64,000 bases of DNA from Collinsella sp. An7 (lineage in GTDB: Bacteria > Actinomycetota > Coriobacteriia > Coriobacteriales > Coriobacteriaceae): NCBI RefSeq assembly GCF_002159335.1, contig NZ_NFHP01000003.1, forward strand, positions 298,304-362,303, given 5' to 3'. Both the position numbers and the translations under genes were made by a program. The stretch's first letter is position 1, and the number at the start of each line of letters is the position of its first letter. Below, one piece after another: positions 27,210 to 35,842 of the stretch. The notes under the pieces were generated by a model, which did no database searches, was not told where the DNA came from, and worked only from the letters and a program-made list of their open reading frames with translations.

Positions 27210-27785
27210 CTACGAGAGAAACGCTCGCAGGCCGATGATGATGAGCACGATGCCGCCCACGACCTCTGCCCGCGGGCCAAAATGCGCCCCGAGCCGCCCC
27301 CCTAGCGCGAGCACCGCGAGGCAGCACACAAGCGTCGTGATACCGATGGCGGCACCGTAGAGCACGATGTTGGCACCCGCCGCGGCAAGCGACACGCCCA
27401 CGATAAAGGCGTCGATCGAAGTCGCGATCGCCTCAAAGAAGATGGTAGGGTACGTAAGGTGCGTGGTGGGGCACTGCTCGGGCTCGCGCAGCTCCTGTAC
27501 CGCCTCCCAGATCATCTTGCCACCCACAAAACCAAGGATAACAAGGGAAACGATGCCCGCATACGCCTCGATAAGGGGCGCGACCAACGTGCCGCCAAAA
27601 AAGCCGGCGATGGGCATCGCCATCTGAAAGAGCGCAAACAGGACGGGCATCGCGAGCTTTTTGGATGTCGGCATATCGGGCTCGCAGAGCGAGTTTGAGA
27701 GCGTGACCGCCATCGCGTCCATGGCTAGCGCCACGCCAAGCACGAGCGCCTCGAGCGCATCGCCCGAGCTCAAGAACGAATTCAC
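27210..27785 (-). CDS. mntP: Manganese efflux pump MntP
   Basis: MntP-family membrane protein of 191 residues with six hydrophobic segments. The two internally repeated motifs with essential aspartates are present: 'ALAMDAMAVTLSN' in the first half and 'ATSIDAFIVGVSLA' in the second. MntP exports Mn(II) to avoid toxicity. The start is GTG with GGGAGG seven bases upstream. It begins 54 nt after the end of the degenerate PLP-fold gene and could be co-transcribed with it. No yybP-ykoY manganese riboswitch was recognised. Confidence 0.9.
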   Translation of the reverse strand: MNSFLSSGDALEALVLGVALAMDAMAVTLSNSLCEPDMPTSKKLAMPVLFALFQMAMPIAGFFGGTLVAPLIEAYAGIVSLVILGFVGGKMIWEAVQELREPEQCPTTHLTYPTIFFEAIATSIDAFIVGVSLAAAGANIVLYGAAIGITTLVCCLAVLALGGRLGAHFGPRAEVVGGIVLIIIGLRAFLS

Positions 27786-27839
27786 TGCAACCTCCCAGGG
27801 GCAGAGCCGATTAAACGTAGGCGCGATGCACGCGGCTCG

Positions 27840-29021
27840 TTAGGGCTCAGGGGGATTGCAGAAGAGGCGAAGCGCCTGGTCGAGACTATCGGCAACATAG
27901 AGCGGGTCATCGGTGCCGGCAAACATGCGGAGATAGCTCACGTCGCGATGCTGCGCGATACCGATGCGCGTGACGGCACCGCCTGCGGGCGCGTTACGGT
28001 GCGCAACCTCGCAGAGCGCGAGGAAGCGCTCATGGCGCACACGCTGTGTCTCGTCGGCCGAACCGGTGAGCGAGAAGTCGATGGCGGGGCCGAACCCGTG
28101 CTCGAGCACACCGGTCGCGCAGGCGTGGTCGGCGTGGGTCTTGAGGCCCGGATAGAACACATGTCCCACCTTGGGGTGGCAGCGGAGGTATTCGGCAATG
28201 GCACGCGCGTTGTCGGTGTGGTGCTGCATGCGGCTGGCGAGCGTATCGAGGCCAGCGGCGAGCGCGGCAAGGTCGCACTCCGCCAACTCCAAGGCGTGGG
28301 CGGGCGCCGCAGGGTCACCCAAATCAAAGATAAGCAGACGGTAGGCGTCCTCCGCCTCGGGTCGCACCACGCGACGGCGACCGCGCCCCGAAAGCGAGCG
28401 CGCCACCGAGATGGCGACGACCTTTTGCGAGAGCGCGCCAGCCGCCACGCGGTCGAGCGCCTCGAGCGAAATAGTCGCCCCAAGCTTAAGCGGATGGCAG
28501 CCAAAGGCAGAGGGCACGGTGTTATCCACAATAAGCAGCGCACCAGCAGCGGCCGCAGCGCGCGAAAGCTCCCGGAGGTCGGGCACGCGGAGGCCGAGCC
28601 CGCCGATGCTCGAAACAAACCAGAAGGTGCGGTGCGAGACCCGCCCCGCAGGATAGGCGTAGGAAGCAGGCGATCCCGTCACCGCAAGGCGCGTGTCGCC
28701 CCAGCCAAGCTCCTTAGGGCCGTCGGATCCGTCGACGGCCTCCTCAGGCTCCTCGGCATCGGAGGGATCGGTCCCCCACCCCGAAGCAACCAGAAACGCA
28801 TCGGGCGAAGGTTCGGCCACGAGCGTCACCCGACGCCCCGGAAAGAGCTCGGCAAAGGCATCGGAAAAATCGTCTGCAAAGGCAACGAGATGGTCCTCGG
28901 GTCCCACGAGCCCAATCTTAGCGAGGACGTCGACGGTGTGGCGTGCCGGGACAAGCCATGTGGCACGGGCACCCTGCAGCTCGGCAAACCGTTCTGCAAG
29001 CTCTCCCTGCATCTGACTCAT
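27840..29021 (-). CDS. Degenerate PLP-fold protein of the Cys/Met-metabolism family
   Basis: Protein of 393 residues related to cystathionine gamma-synthase / O-acetylhomoserine sulfhydrylase. Shared features are 'LLIVDNTVPSAFGCHPLKLG' (Asp166 of the DNT motif, which normally contacts the PLP nitrogen) and 'HPKVGHVFYPGLKTHADH'. The lysine that normally binds PLP sits in a segment like S-A-T-K-Y-L-x-G-H; here the matching segment reads 'SVARSLSGRG', with Arg208. The upstream SGM phosphate-binding loop also looks replaced ('LVPARHTVDV'). It therefore may not be a normal PLP enzyme. ATG 29021 has GGGGAGGGG upstream. Confidence 0.75.
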   Translation of the reverse strand: MSQMQGELAERFAELQGARATWLVPARHTVDVLAKIGLVGPEDHLVAFADDFSDAFAELFPGRRVTLVAEPSPDAFLVASGWGTDPSDAEEPEEAVDGSDGPKELGWGDTRLAVTGSPASYAYPAGRVSHRTFWFVSSIGGLGLRVPDLRELSRAAAAAGALLIVDNTVPSAFGCHPLKLGATISLEALDRVAAGALSQKVVAISVARSLSGRGRRRVVRPEAEDAYRLLIFDLGDPAAPAHALELAECDLAALAAGLDTLASRMQHHTDNARAIAEYLRCHPKVGHVFYPGLKTHADHACATGVLEHGFGPAIDFSLTGSADETQRVRHERFLALCEVAHRNAPAGGAVTRIGIAQHRDVSYLRMFAGTDDPLYVADSLDQALRLFCNPPEP

Positions 29022-29166
29022 GACCCCTCCCCTCGTCTGCGACGGAACAAGTATACCGGGTTTATCCTCACCGTGCGGGGCGTCCGACAAATCAAGCGCT
29101 GCGGTCGGCGGGCGGCGCGAGGGGCCAAATCCCGCCTGGGCCTCCCATTGCAACAGCCGTATCGCC

Positions 29167-30543
29167 CTAGTCCAAATCCTCACCGTTTGAGCCAAACGCC
29201 TGTGCAAACCACGCAAAGCTCTTCTTGGGCAGCCGGCGCAGATGGTCGCGACCCTCCGCCGCGTAATCTACGTACACCGCGCCGTAGCGCTTCTCGATAT
29301 CTCCGCTCGAGGACGGGATATCAAGAAGACCCCAACCGAGGTAGCCGATAACCTCGGCACCGTCGAGCTCGACCGCATCCTTGAGCGCCTGGATGTGCGC
29401 ACGGTGATAAGCGATGCGGTAGTCGTCCGCCACGGGCGAGCCATCCTCGGGAAGCGTCTCGCGCCACCCGATGCCGTTCTCGAGCGAAAAGACCGGAAGC
29501 CCCGTGCGCTCGTAGATCTCGGTAAGCGCGCGGCGGTAGCCCGCAGGATCGATGCCCCAGCCCCACTCGTTAACCTCAACGTGCGGATTATCAACGGGTC
29601 GGGCGAGCTCTAGTGCGCTTGCCGCAGGATCATCAACCGCGTCGGTAGCGGCAACGCACCGCGACTGGTAGTAACTGAGCGCCGAGAAGTCGTTGCGCAT
29701 CTGCGCAAGTGCGGCCACCTCTTTGGCCGTGATCTCAAGCGCAATACCGCGGCGACGGAGGTAGGCGCGGTAATACGCGGGGTAGCCACCATGGGCGCAG
29801 GTATCGAGGACCACCCAGTTGGCAAGGCGATCCGCCTCGGTTGCCGCCCAAACGTCACGCGGATCGCACGACGCCGGGTAGACGGGCGCAAAGGCGCACA
29901 TCCCGCCGATCTTGCAGCCCGGGTAATTCTCGTGCAGGTAGTTGGCAACACGCGCATGCGCGACCATCACGTTGTGCGCGATCTGCAGAATCTCGGCCTC
30001 GTGCGCCGGGTCGTCGGTGTGCTCCGGCTTAGGCGCACCCGCAATGTCAAAGGCAAGGGGCATGCTGTAGAGGTTCTGCTCGTTAAAGGTAATCCACCAG
30101 CGCACCTTGGGCGCAAGCGCATCGATCACCACCTTGGCATACTCCACAAAGGCATCCACCACGTGCTTTGACGCAAAGCCGCCATAGCGCTCAGCCAGCG
30201 CCAGGGGCATGTCAAAGTGGTAGAGGCAGACCATGGGCTCGATGCCCCGCGCAATGAGGTCGTCCGCAAGCGCCTCGTAATACGCAAGGCCCTCGGGGTT
30301 GACCTCGCCCTCCCCCGCAGGCATGATGCGCGACCACGAGGTCTGAAAACGCAGGCACCCCATGTGCATCTCGACCATAAGCGCGTTGTCCTCGCAGAAG
30401 CGGTGGTAGCCGTCTACAGCCTCCTCCCACGCGCCGGGCTTGTGCTCGTAGACGCTCGGACCCTTGCCACCCTCATGTTGGGCACCATCGTACTGCATGC
30501 TCGAGACCGAGTTGCCCCACAGAAACCCCTTTGGCAGCGACAT
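29167..30543 (-). CDS. GH1 6-phospho-beta-glucosidase-type hydrolase (first copy)
   Basis: Family GH1 enzyme of 458 residues, probably cleaving phosphorylated beta-glucosides imported by a PTS. The N-terminal GH1 signature is 'LPKGFLWGNSVSSMQYDGA'. The acid/base glutamate lies in 'WITFNEQNLYS' and the nucleophile in 'VFSLENGIGW'. The substrate could be unphosphorylated; the phospho-specific call is by family resemblance. ATG 30543 has GAGAGGGGG upstream. It lies between thrS and the PLP-fold gene and has no PTS gene beside it. Confidence 0.85.
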   Translation of the reverse strand: MSLPKGFLWGNSVSSMQYDGAQHEGGKGPSVYEHKPGAWEEAVDGYHRFCEDNALMVEMHMGCLRFQTSWSRIMPAGEGEVNPEGLAYYEALADDLIARGIEPMVCLYHFDMPLALAERYGGFASKHVVDAFVEYAKVVIDALAPKVRWWITFNEQNLYSMPLAFDIAGAPKPEHTDDPAHEAEILQIAHNVMVAHARVANYLHENYPGCKIGGMCAFAPVYPASCDPRDVWAATEADRLANWVVLDTCAHGGYPAYYRAYLRRRGIALEITAKEVAALAQMRNDFSALSYYQSRCVAATDAVDDPAASALELARPVDNPHVEVNEWGWGIDPAGYRRALTEIYERTGLPVFSLENGIGWRETLPEDGSPVADDYRIAYHRAHIQALKDAVELDGAEVIGYLGWGLLDIPSSSGDIEKRYGAVYVDYAAEGRDHLRRLPKKSFAWFAQAFGSNGEDLD

Positions 30544-30575
30544 CGCGCATCCCCCTCTCTTGTGCTCCATAAAGC

Positions 30576-30620
30576 AGATGGCGATACCATCGGCCACGCG
30601 GGCAGACGGTATCGCCATCT
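30576..30620 (-). terminator. Hairpin after thrS
   Basis: A 16-bp stem (30576-30591 with 30605-30620, one U-G pair on the minus strand) begins 14 nt past the thrS stop codon and separates it from the GH1 gene. The downstream bases (GCUUUAUGG) are only weakly U-rich. Confidence 0.6.
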
Positions 30621-30633
30621 CGTCGTGCACCCG

Positions 30634-32397
30634 TTACCGGCGCTCCGCGATCTCGGCCTTGACCTCGTCGATAAAGGTCTCGAGCTCGGCGGCGTGCGTC
30701 TCGTTGGTGCGGTCGCGCACCGAGATGTTCCCGGCCTCGACCTCCTGCTCGCCAAGGATGAGCATGTACGGAGGACGGTCGATGTTGCGCGCCTCGCGAA
30801 TCTTGTAGCCGATCTTCTCGTCGCGCTCGTCGAGCACCGCGCGAATGCCGGCAGCCTCGAGTCGCTCGGTCACCGAGCGGGCATAGTCGCGGCTCTTCTC
30901 AGAGACGGGCAGAACCTTAACCTGGCAGGGAGCGAGCCATGTGGGGAACTTGCCCTCGTAATGCTCGATGAGGATGCCGATGAAGCGCTCGATGGAGCCA
31001 AAGCACACGCGATGCAGCATGATCGGGCGCTTCTTGGAGCCGTCGGCGTCCACGTACTCGAGGTCGAAGTTGAGCGGCATCTGGAAGTCCAGCTGCACGG
31101 TACCGCACTGCCAGGTGCGGCCGAGCGAATCCTCCAGATGGAAGTCGATCTTGGGGCCGTAGAAGGCGCCGTCGCCCTCGTTGACCACGTAGTCCTTGCC
31201 CAGACGGTCGAGCGCCTCGCGCAGGCCCGCCTCGGCGCGCTCCCAATCCTCGTCGGAGCCCATCGAATCGTCGGGACGGGTGGAGAGCTCGAGGTGATAG
31301 GTAAAGCCGAACTTCTGGTAGACGGAGTCGATGAGGTTCACCACGCCCACGATCTCGTCGGTGAGCTGGTCAGGCCGCACAAAGAGGTGCGCATCGTCCT
31401 GGTTGAAGCAGCGCACGCGGAAAAGCCCGTGCAGGGCGCCGCGCATCTCGTGACGGTGCACGAGGCCAATCTCGCCGGCGCGGATGGGCAGCTCACGGTA
31501 GCTGTGCGGTTTGGACTTATATACGAGCACGCCGCCGGGGCAGTTCATAGGCTTGATGCAGTACTCCTCGTCGTCGATGATCGTGGAGTACATGTTGTCC
31601 TTGTAGTGATCCCAGTGGCCCGAGGTCTCCCACAGGCTCTTGCTCATGATCTGCGGGGTCGAGATCTCCACGTAGCCCGCCTTGTGGTGGATCTCGCGCC
31701 AGTAGCTCAGGAGCTCATTTTTAAGGATCATGCCGTTGGGCAGGAAGAACGGGAAGCCCGGCGCCTCGTCGCGCATCATGAAGATGTCCATCTCGCGGCC
31801 GATCTTGCGGTGGTCGCGGCGCTTGGCCTCCTCGATGAGGCGCAGGTGCTCGTCGAGCTCGGCCTTGGTGGCAAAGGCGGTGCCATTCACACGGGTGAGC
31901 ATCTTGTTGGCCTTATCGCCCTTCCAATAGGCGCCCGAGACGCCGGTGAGCTTAAAGGCCTTGAGCGCCTTGGTGTAGGTGAGGTGCGGGCCCACGCACA
32001 TGTCGATGTACTCGCCCTGCTGGTAGAAGGTGATGCGCTCGTCTTCGGGCAGGTCTCCGATGTGCTCGACCTTGTACTTCTCGCCGCGCTCCTCCATGAG
32101 CGCGATGGCCTCCTCGCGCGGAAGCTCAAAGACGGAGAACTTGAGGTTCTCTTTTACGATCTTCTTCATCTCGGCCTCAATCGCGGGGAAGTCGTCCTCG
32201 CTAATCTTCTGGCCCTCGGGGAGGTCGATATCGTAGTAAAAGCCGTTCTCGGTCGCGGGGCCGTAGGCAAAGTCGGCCTCGGGATAGAGGCGCTTGATGG
32301 CCTGGGCCATGATATGAGCGGCGCTGTGGCGGATGACGTGGGTGACCTCGTCGGCCGGGCACTCGGCAACATGGCCGTCGTTATAGAGGACCTTCAT
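30634..32397 (-). CDS. thrS: Threonyl-tRNA synthetase lacking the TGS domain
   Basis: Class II ThrRS of 587 residues. The editing domain starts almost at once with 'IRHSAAHIMAQAIKRLYP' (H24, H28) and includes 'YIDMCVGPHL'. The catalytic core has 'MNCPGGVLVYKSKPHSYREL', 'RCFNQDDAHLF' and the class II motif 3 'CFGSIERFIGILIEHY'. The C-terminal anticodon-binding domain runs 'LPVSEKSRDYARSVTERLEA'. Typical ThrRS is about 640 residues with an N-terminal TGS domain of some 60 residues, which is missing here. The ATG has AGGAG six bases upstream, so the short N terminus looks genuine. Confidence 0.95.
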   Translation of the reverse strand: MKVLYNDGHVAECPADEVTHVIRHSAAHIMAQAIKRLYPEADFAYGPATENGFYYDIDLPEGQKISEDDFPAIEAEMKKIVKENLKFSVFELPREEAIALMEERGEKYKVEHIGDLPEDERITFYQQGEYIDMCVGPHLTYTKALKAFKLTGVSGAYWKGDKANKMLTRVNGTAFATKAELDEHLRLIEEAKRRDHRKIGREMDIFMMRDEAPGFPFFLPNGMILKNELLSYWREIHHKAGYVEISTPQIMSKSLWETSGHWDHYKDNMYSTIIDDEEYCIKPMNCPGGVLVYKSKPHSYRELPIRAGEIGLVHRHEMRGALHGLFRVRCFNQDDAHLFVRPDQLTDEIVGVVNLIDSVYQKFGFTYHLELSTRPDDSMGSDEDWERAEAGLREALDRLGKDYVVNEGDGAFYGPKIDFHLEDSLGRTWQCGTVQLDFQMPLNFDLEYVDADGSKKRPIMLHRVCFGSIERFIGILIEHYEGKFPTWLAPCQVKVLPVSEKSRDYARSVTERLEAAGIRAVLDERDEKIGYKIREARNIDRPPYMLILGEQEVEAGNISVRDRTNETHAAELETFIDEVKAEIAERR

Positions 32398-32438
32398 AGA
32401 TAGCTCCTATCGTTTGCGGCGTGCAGAAATACGAGAAC

Positions 32439-32513
32439 GCTCGGCACCCCACAGGGCACCGAGCGGCAAACGGCGCCTGTCCGGGACCGACGGCCCGGGA
32501 AAGGACAGACGCC
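32439..32513 (-). promoter_or_regulatory. Two hairpins in the region before thrS
   Basis: 32472-32482 pairs with 32503-32513 (GGCGCCUGUCC type, one mismatch), and 32439-32449 pairs with 32454-32464. The second stem is fully paired only as minus-strand RNA, where two plus-strand A/C mismatches become G-U. It could terminate the upstream zinc-ribbon gene, attenuate thrS, or both. No T-box consensus was seen. Confidence 0.45.
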
Positions 32514-32566
32514 TAGATAGTCTGCGTTCGAGCGCTATACAAGACGACGCAGCACATGGCAGAGCC

Positions 32567-32998
32567 TTACTGGATGTGCGTACGGCAGTAGGGGCAGACC
32601 TTCCAGTGCGCCTCGAGCGGGCGGTGGCAGCTCGGGCAGACGTTGCGGACCTGCGTGTTGCACACCGGGCAGACGATGAAGTCCTTCTCGATGGGCGTGC
32701 CGCAGTTAGGGCAGGTGCCGTAGGCCGAGAGCTGACGCTCGCGGAGCGCCATGTCGAGCTCCTGTTCCTCGCGGTCGGCAAGGTAGGTATGCGGCCGGAG
32801 CGCGAGGTAAGCGATGAGCCCGATAAACGGGATGAGCGAAACGAGGCCCCACACCCAGAACGCCTGGATGCCGCGGCGCCGCGCGTCGATGAAGACGTAG
32901 ATAACCGACAGCACGTAGAGTGCCACGATGAAGGCGATAAAGAGGTAGATGGCCATCATGAGCTCGGGCGTGAGCAGCTCAGAGAGGAGGCTCGACAT
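32567..32998 (-). CDS. Membrane protein with PLDc_N-like segment and double zinc ribbon
   Basis: Small protein of 143 residues. Two transmembrane helices (about 13-36 and 48-67) surround 'YVFIDARRRGIQAFWVWG', which resembles the PLDc_N membrane module. A short charged linker leads to a cytoplasmic double zinc ribbon with four CPxC knuckles: 'CPNC', 'CPVC', 'CPSC' and 'CPYC' (about 95-140). The function is unknown; such proteins may sense or recruit partners at the membrane. ATG 32998 is chosen because it begins the conserved membrane region and has AAAGG upstream. Confidence 0.75.
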   Translation of the reverse strand: MSSLLSELLTPELMMAIYLFIAFIVALYVLSVIYVFIDARRRGIQAFWVWGLVSLIPFIGLIAYLALRPHTYLADREEQELDMALRERQLSAYGTCPNCGTPIEKDFIVCPVCNTQVRNVCPSCHRPLEAHWKVCPYCRTHIQ

Positions 32999-33113
32999 GG
33001 AGGGAACCTTTCGTAGTCGCGGATAACGCGCCCTATTGTATACCGAACGGCAGACCCTGACACCCCCGCACGTCAACTGCACATGGAGCGTAGCGTAGGG
33101 CCGCGGCAACGGC

Positions 33114-33156
33114 AGCCCGCCCGGTCCCGCTTTGAGGCGAAGGGGCCGGGCGGGCT
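33114..33156 (-). terminator. Hairpin after the GH13 gene
   Basis: A 15-bp GC-rich stem with one G-U/A-C type position (33114-33128 with 33142-33156) ends 11 nt past the GH13 stop codon. It has no U-tract. Confidence 0.5.
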
Positions 33157-33167
33157 ACGCACACATG

Positions 33168-34946
33168 CTATGCGCGGACCCAGACGGTCGCATCACGCGG
33201 GAGCACGCCGTTCTCGAGCGGGATGGAGCTCAGGAGCACTTCGCCCTCCGGCACCGGCACCGCCGTCTCGCCAAAGTTCGTGACGCAAAGGATGGTGCCG
33301 CCCGAAGCGGCGGGCCGCCCAAAGGCAACGACTTTGTCTGCCTGCGCTTCAGGCGTGATGTCCTCGAGCCAGGTGAGGCCGGTGTCGCCCGTCGCCGTGA
33401 GCTCACGCGCACGGAGCTGGAGCGCGCCGCGATAGAGCGCGAGCATCGAGGCGGGATCGGCCTCCTCGCGGTCGACCGCAAAGTCCTCAAACCAAAGAGG
33501 CTGCGGCAGATGCGGCGCGGCAGGCGCAGGCGCGCCCTCCGTGCGGTCAGCAAACCCGAAGGTGCCCGTTGCCCCGTCGCCAAAGTTCGCGTTCCAGCTA
33601 GCGGGCTCCGGAAGGTCGCCCGCGCACCAGGGCAGGGGCACGCGGCACCCGTCGCGGCCCTTTATCTGGCGAGCACCGCTCGTGTTTACCGCCTGCGGGT
33701 CCTCCAGGCGGTCCCACGGAATATCCGCCACCTCAAAGAGCCCAAGCTCCTCGCCCTGGTAGATGTAGACCGAGCCGGGAAGTGCAAGCTCCATGAGGAT
33801 AGCAGCGCGGGCACGGCGCTCGCCCACCGCACGGTCCTCGATATAGCTCGCGCCGTCGCGCAGGACCCAGTCCGTCGCGATCTGATGGTGCGCCCGCGCG
33901 GCAACCTGCGGCAGACCGTAGCGCGAGGCGTGGCGCACCACGTCGTGGTTCGACATGACCCACGTGGTGGTCGAGCCGGAGCGCTCGGCCGAGGCAAGCC
34001 CCTCCTCAATGGCACGATGAAAATCGGCCGCGCACCAATTGGCCTTGGCAAACTCAAAGTTAAAGACCTGGCCGAGCTCCTCCGGGGAGGCGTAGAGATA
34101 CTGGTGATCGGGGTGCACCCACGCCTCACCCACGGCAAAGCGCGGCGGCTCGTACTCGTTAAAGACCTCGCGCCATTCGCGATAGATCTGGTGGACCTCC
34201 GGACGATCCCAAAGCGGGTTTGAGCCCGATGTGTCAAGCGGAGCGCTCACCGCATCGGCCGGGAACTCGTCGAGCGGGCGGCTCTCAAGATCCTTGACGA
34301 GGGCATGCGCCACATCCACGCGGAAACCGTCGACCCCGCGGTCTGACCAGAACCGGAGCGTCTTTTTGAACTCCTCGTGCACCTCGGGATTCTTCCAGTT
34401 GAGGTCGGGCTGCTCCTTGGCAAAGAGGTGCAGGTACCACTCGCCATCCGCCACGCGCTCCCACGCGGGACCGCCAAAGGACGACTGCCAGTCGTTGGGC
34501 GGAAGCTCCCCCGCCTCTCCCCGCCCCGGACGGAAGATGTAGCGGTCGCGCTCCGGCGAGCCCGGGCCCGCAGCCAGCGCCTCCTGAAACATCACATGGC
34601 AGTCGGAGGTGTGGTTGGGCACGATGTCCACGATGACCTTGATGCCCGAGGCGTGGGCCGCGCGAACCATCTCGTCAAAATCTTCGAGCATGCCGAGCCG
34701 CGGGTCGACGTTGCGGTAGTCGATGACGTCGTAGCCGCCGTCGGCAAGGTTTGAGGGATAGAAGGGCGAGAGCCAGATAGCGTCTACGCCGAGCGCCTCG
34801 AGATAGCCCATCTGCTTGGTGACGCCGGGGATATCGCCCAGACCGTCACCGTTTGCGTCCTTAAAGCTCCGCGGGTAGATCTGGTAGACCACCGCCTGCT
34901 TCCACCACTCGGCCGCTGAAACGCCGCCATGCTGCTCATCTGCCAT
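33168..34946 (-). CDS. GH13 alpha-glucosidase / oligo-1,6-glucosidase
   Basis: Alpha-amylase-family enzyme of 592 residues, predicted to hydrolyse short alpha-glucosides in the cytoplasm (no signal peptide). Conserved regions in order: 'VVYQIYPRSFKDANGDGLGD', 'DIVPNHTS', 'GVDGFRVDVAHAL' (nucleophile Asp), 'AVGEAWV' (acid/base Glu) and 'VMSNHDVVRH' (third acid). The QIYPRSF/GDGxGD pattern is that of the oligo-1,6-glucosidase/sucrose-isomerase subfamily, while 'GEAWVHP' suggests broad alpha-glucosidase activity. ATG 34946 has AGAAGGGTGG upstream. It is monocistronic, with no transporter beside it. Confidence 0.88.
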   Translation of the reverse strand: MADEQHGGVSAAEWWKQAVVYQIYPRSFKDANGDGLGDIPGVTKQMGYLEALGVDAIWLSPFYPSNLADGGYDVIDYRNVDPRLGMLEDFDEMVRAAHASGIKVIVDIVPNHTSDCHVMFQEALAAGPGSPERDRYIFRPGRGEAGELPPNDWQSSFGGPAWERVADGEWYLHLFAKEQPDLNWKNPEVHEEFKKTLRFWSDRGVDGFRVDVAHALVKDLESRPLDEFPADAVSAPLDTSGSNPLWDRPEVHQIYREWREVFNEYEPPRFAVGEAWVHPDHQYLYASPEELGQVFNFEFAKANWCAADFHRAIEEGLASAERSGSTTTWVMSNHDVVRHASRYGLPQVAARAHHQIATDWVLRDGASYIEDRAVGERRARAAILMELALPGSVYIYQGEELGLFEVADIPWDRLEDPQAVNTSGARQIKGRDGCRVPLPWCAGDLPEPASWNANFGDGATGTFGFADRTEGAPAPAAPHLPQPLWFEDFAVDREEADPASMLALYRGALQLRARELTATGDTGLTWLEDITPEAQADKVVAFGRPAASGGTILCVTNFGETAVPVPEGEVLLSSIPLENGVLPRDATVWVRA

Positions 34947-35147
34947 GAATCCACCCTTCTCACGCGCGGCCCGGAGCCGCTGTTGTCTGTTGCTCCGACC
35001 ATAGTAGTAGGTTGTTCGTACAAGTAAAGGGGGATTCTTGATTTTTCGGCGGACGGAAGTGGTTGCCATCCGCACGAAAGCTTCTAACTCAGCGGCCATC
35101 CCTCGTGAAAACAAAGCTGAGCTGTATCCCTAAAGGGGGTCAGTGAA

Positions 35148-35292
35148 AAAACTTCGCGTCAATGTAAGGATGGAATCGGCGCTCTTGAAGTAGCCAGATT
35201 CCGCTCGACGCCGCTACCTGCGGTTTTGTTCGGCTCGAGGCGCCGGCTACGCGGTGAGACGCGATTCCATCCTTACATTGACGCGAAGTTTT
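35148..35292. repeat. 145-bp element with 31-bp perfect terminal inverted repeats
   Basis: The 445-bp stretch 34947-35391 holds no gene. Within it 35148-35178 and 35262-35292 are perfect 31-bp inverted repeats beginning AAAACTTCGCGTCAATGTAA. The 83-bp interior is GC-rich with partial symmetry. No target-site duplication is obvious. The arms differ in sequence from the repeat at 13141-13294, so this would be a separate family of miniature element or a long RNA hairpin. Confidence 0.75.
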
Positions 35293-35362
35293 GTTCCAGG
35301 GGTTGTTAAGCGGGGGGATCCGGGCCCTCGGGCACGCCGGAACCGACTCGGCGCAAACGAAA

Positions 35363-35382
35363 ACGGACCCCGAAGGGTCCGT
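35363..35382 (-). terminator. Terminator of the tRNA-Gln/tRNA-Glu unit
   Basis: An 8-bp perfect stem (35363-35370 with 35375-35382) with a 4-nt loop, followed on the minus strand by UUUCGUUUGC. It begins 9 nt past the CCA end of tRNA-Glu. Confidence 0.75.
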
Positions 35383-35391
35383 AAAACTCGA

Positions 35392-35468
35392 TGGTAGCCC
35401 GTACCAGATTCGAACTGGTGATCTCCGCCTTGAGAGGGCGGCGTCCTAAACCGCTAGACGAACGGGCC
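35392..35468 (-). tRNA. tRNA-Glu(CUC)
   Basis: Cloverleaf with acceptor GGCCCGT/ACGGGCT, anticodon stem CCGCC/GGCGG and loop CTCTCAA giving anticodon CUC (codon GAG), and T-loop GTTCGAATC. The 3' CCA is encoded. It lies 8 nt downstream of tRNA-Gln, in the same transcript. Confidence 0.95.
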
Positions 35469-35476
35469 ATGTAAAC

Positions 35477-35550
35477 TGGCTGGGATGGAGGGAGTCGAAC
35501 CCCCATTGACGGAACCAGAATCCGCTGTCCTGCCATTAGACGACATCCCA
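35477..35550 (-). tRNA. tRNA-Gln(CUG)
   Basis: Cloverleaf with acceptor TGGGATG/CATCCCA, anticodon loop TTCTGGT giving anticodon CUG (codon CAG), T-loop GTTCGACTC, and encoded CCA. First gene of the two-tRNA unit. Confidence 0.95.
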
Positions 35551-35586
35551 ACAGCTTTGCGCGCGCTTCCGCTTGCGCAAGTAGGA

Positions 35587-35615
35587 ATAATACGGCACCG
35601 GTTCTGTTTGCGCAA
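35587..35615 (-). promoter_or_regulatory. Promoter of the tRNA-Gln/tRNA-Glu unit
   Basis: On the minus strand TTGCGC (35610-35615), a 17-nt spacer and TATTAT (35587-35592), about 37 nt upstream of tRNA-Gln. Good match to the primary sigma factor consensus. Confidence 0.65.
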
Positions 35616-35762
35616 GCCCCATTTTTAGGGAAATTGCCGCGAGCGCTTTACCCGCCCTTACCCACACAGAACCCCGACAAAATACAAACCCCTCATTCCG
35701 TTCAAGGCTAAAAAATAACCACTCACAGACTCATTCTTTTTGATTGTTGAATTTATTGAAGG

Positions 35763-35792
35763 CCATGAGCCATACTCCCCGTAAGCTCATGG
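35763..35792. promoter_or_regulatory. Inverted repeat upstream of the MFS gene
   Basis: CCATGAGC (35763-35770) and GCTCATGG (35785-35792) form a perfect 8-bp inverted repeat with a 14-nt spacer, 51 nt before the MFS start codon, in a locally AT-richer stretch. It could be an operator (for example for the ROK repressor downstream) or a leader hairpin. Confidence 0.35.
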
Positions 35793-35842
35793 TGGCCACC
35801 GTGACTGAGCACCACACCCGAAACCCAAAGGGGGTTCGCCCA

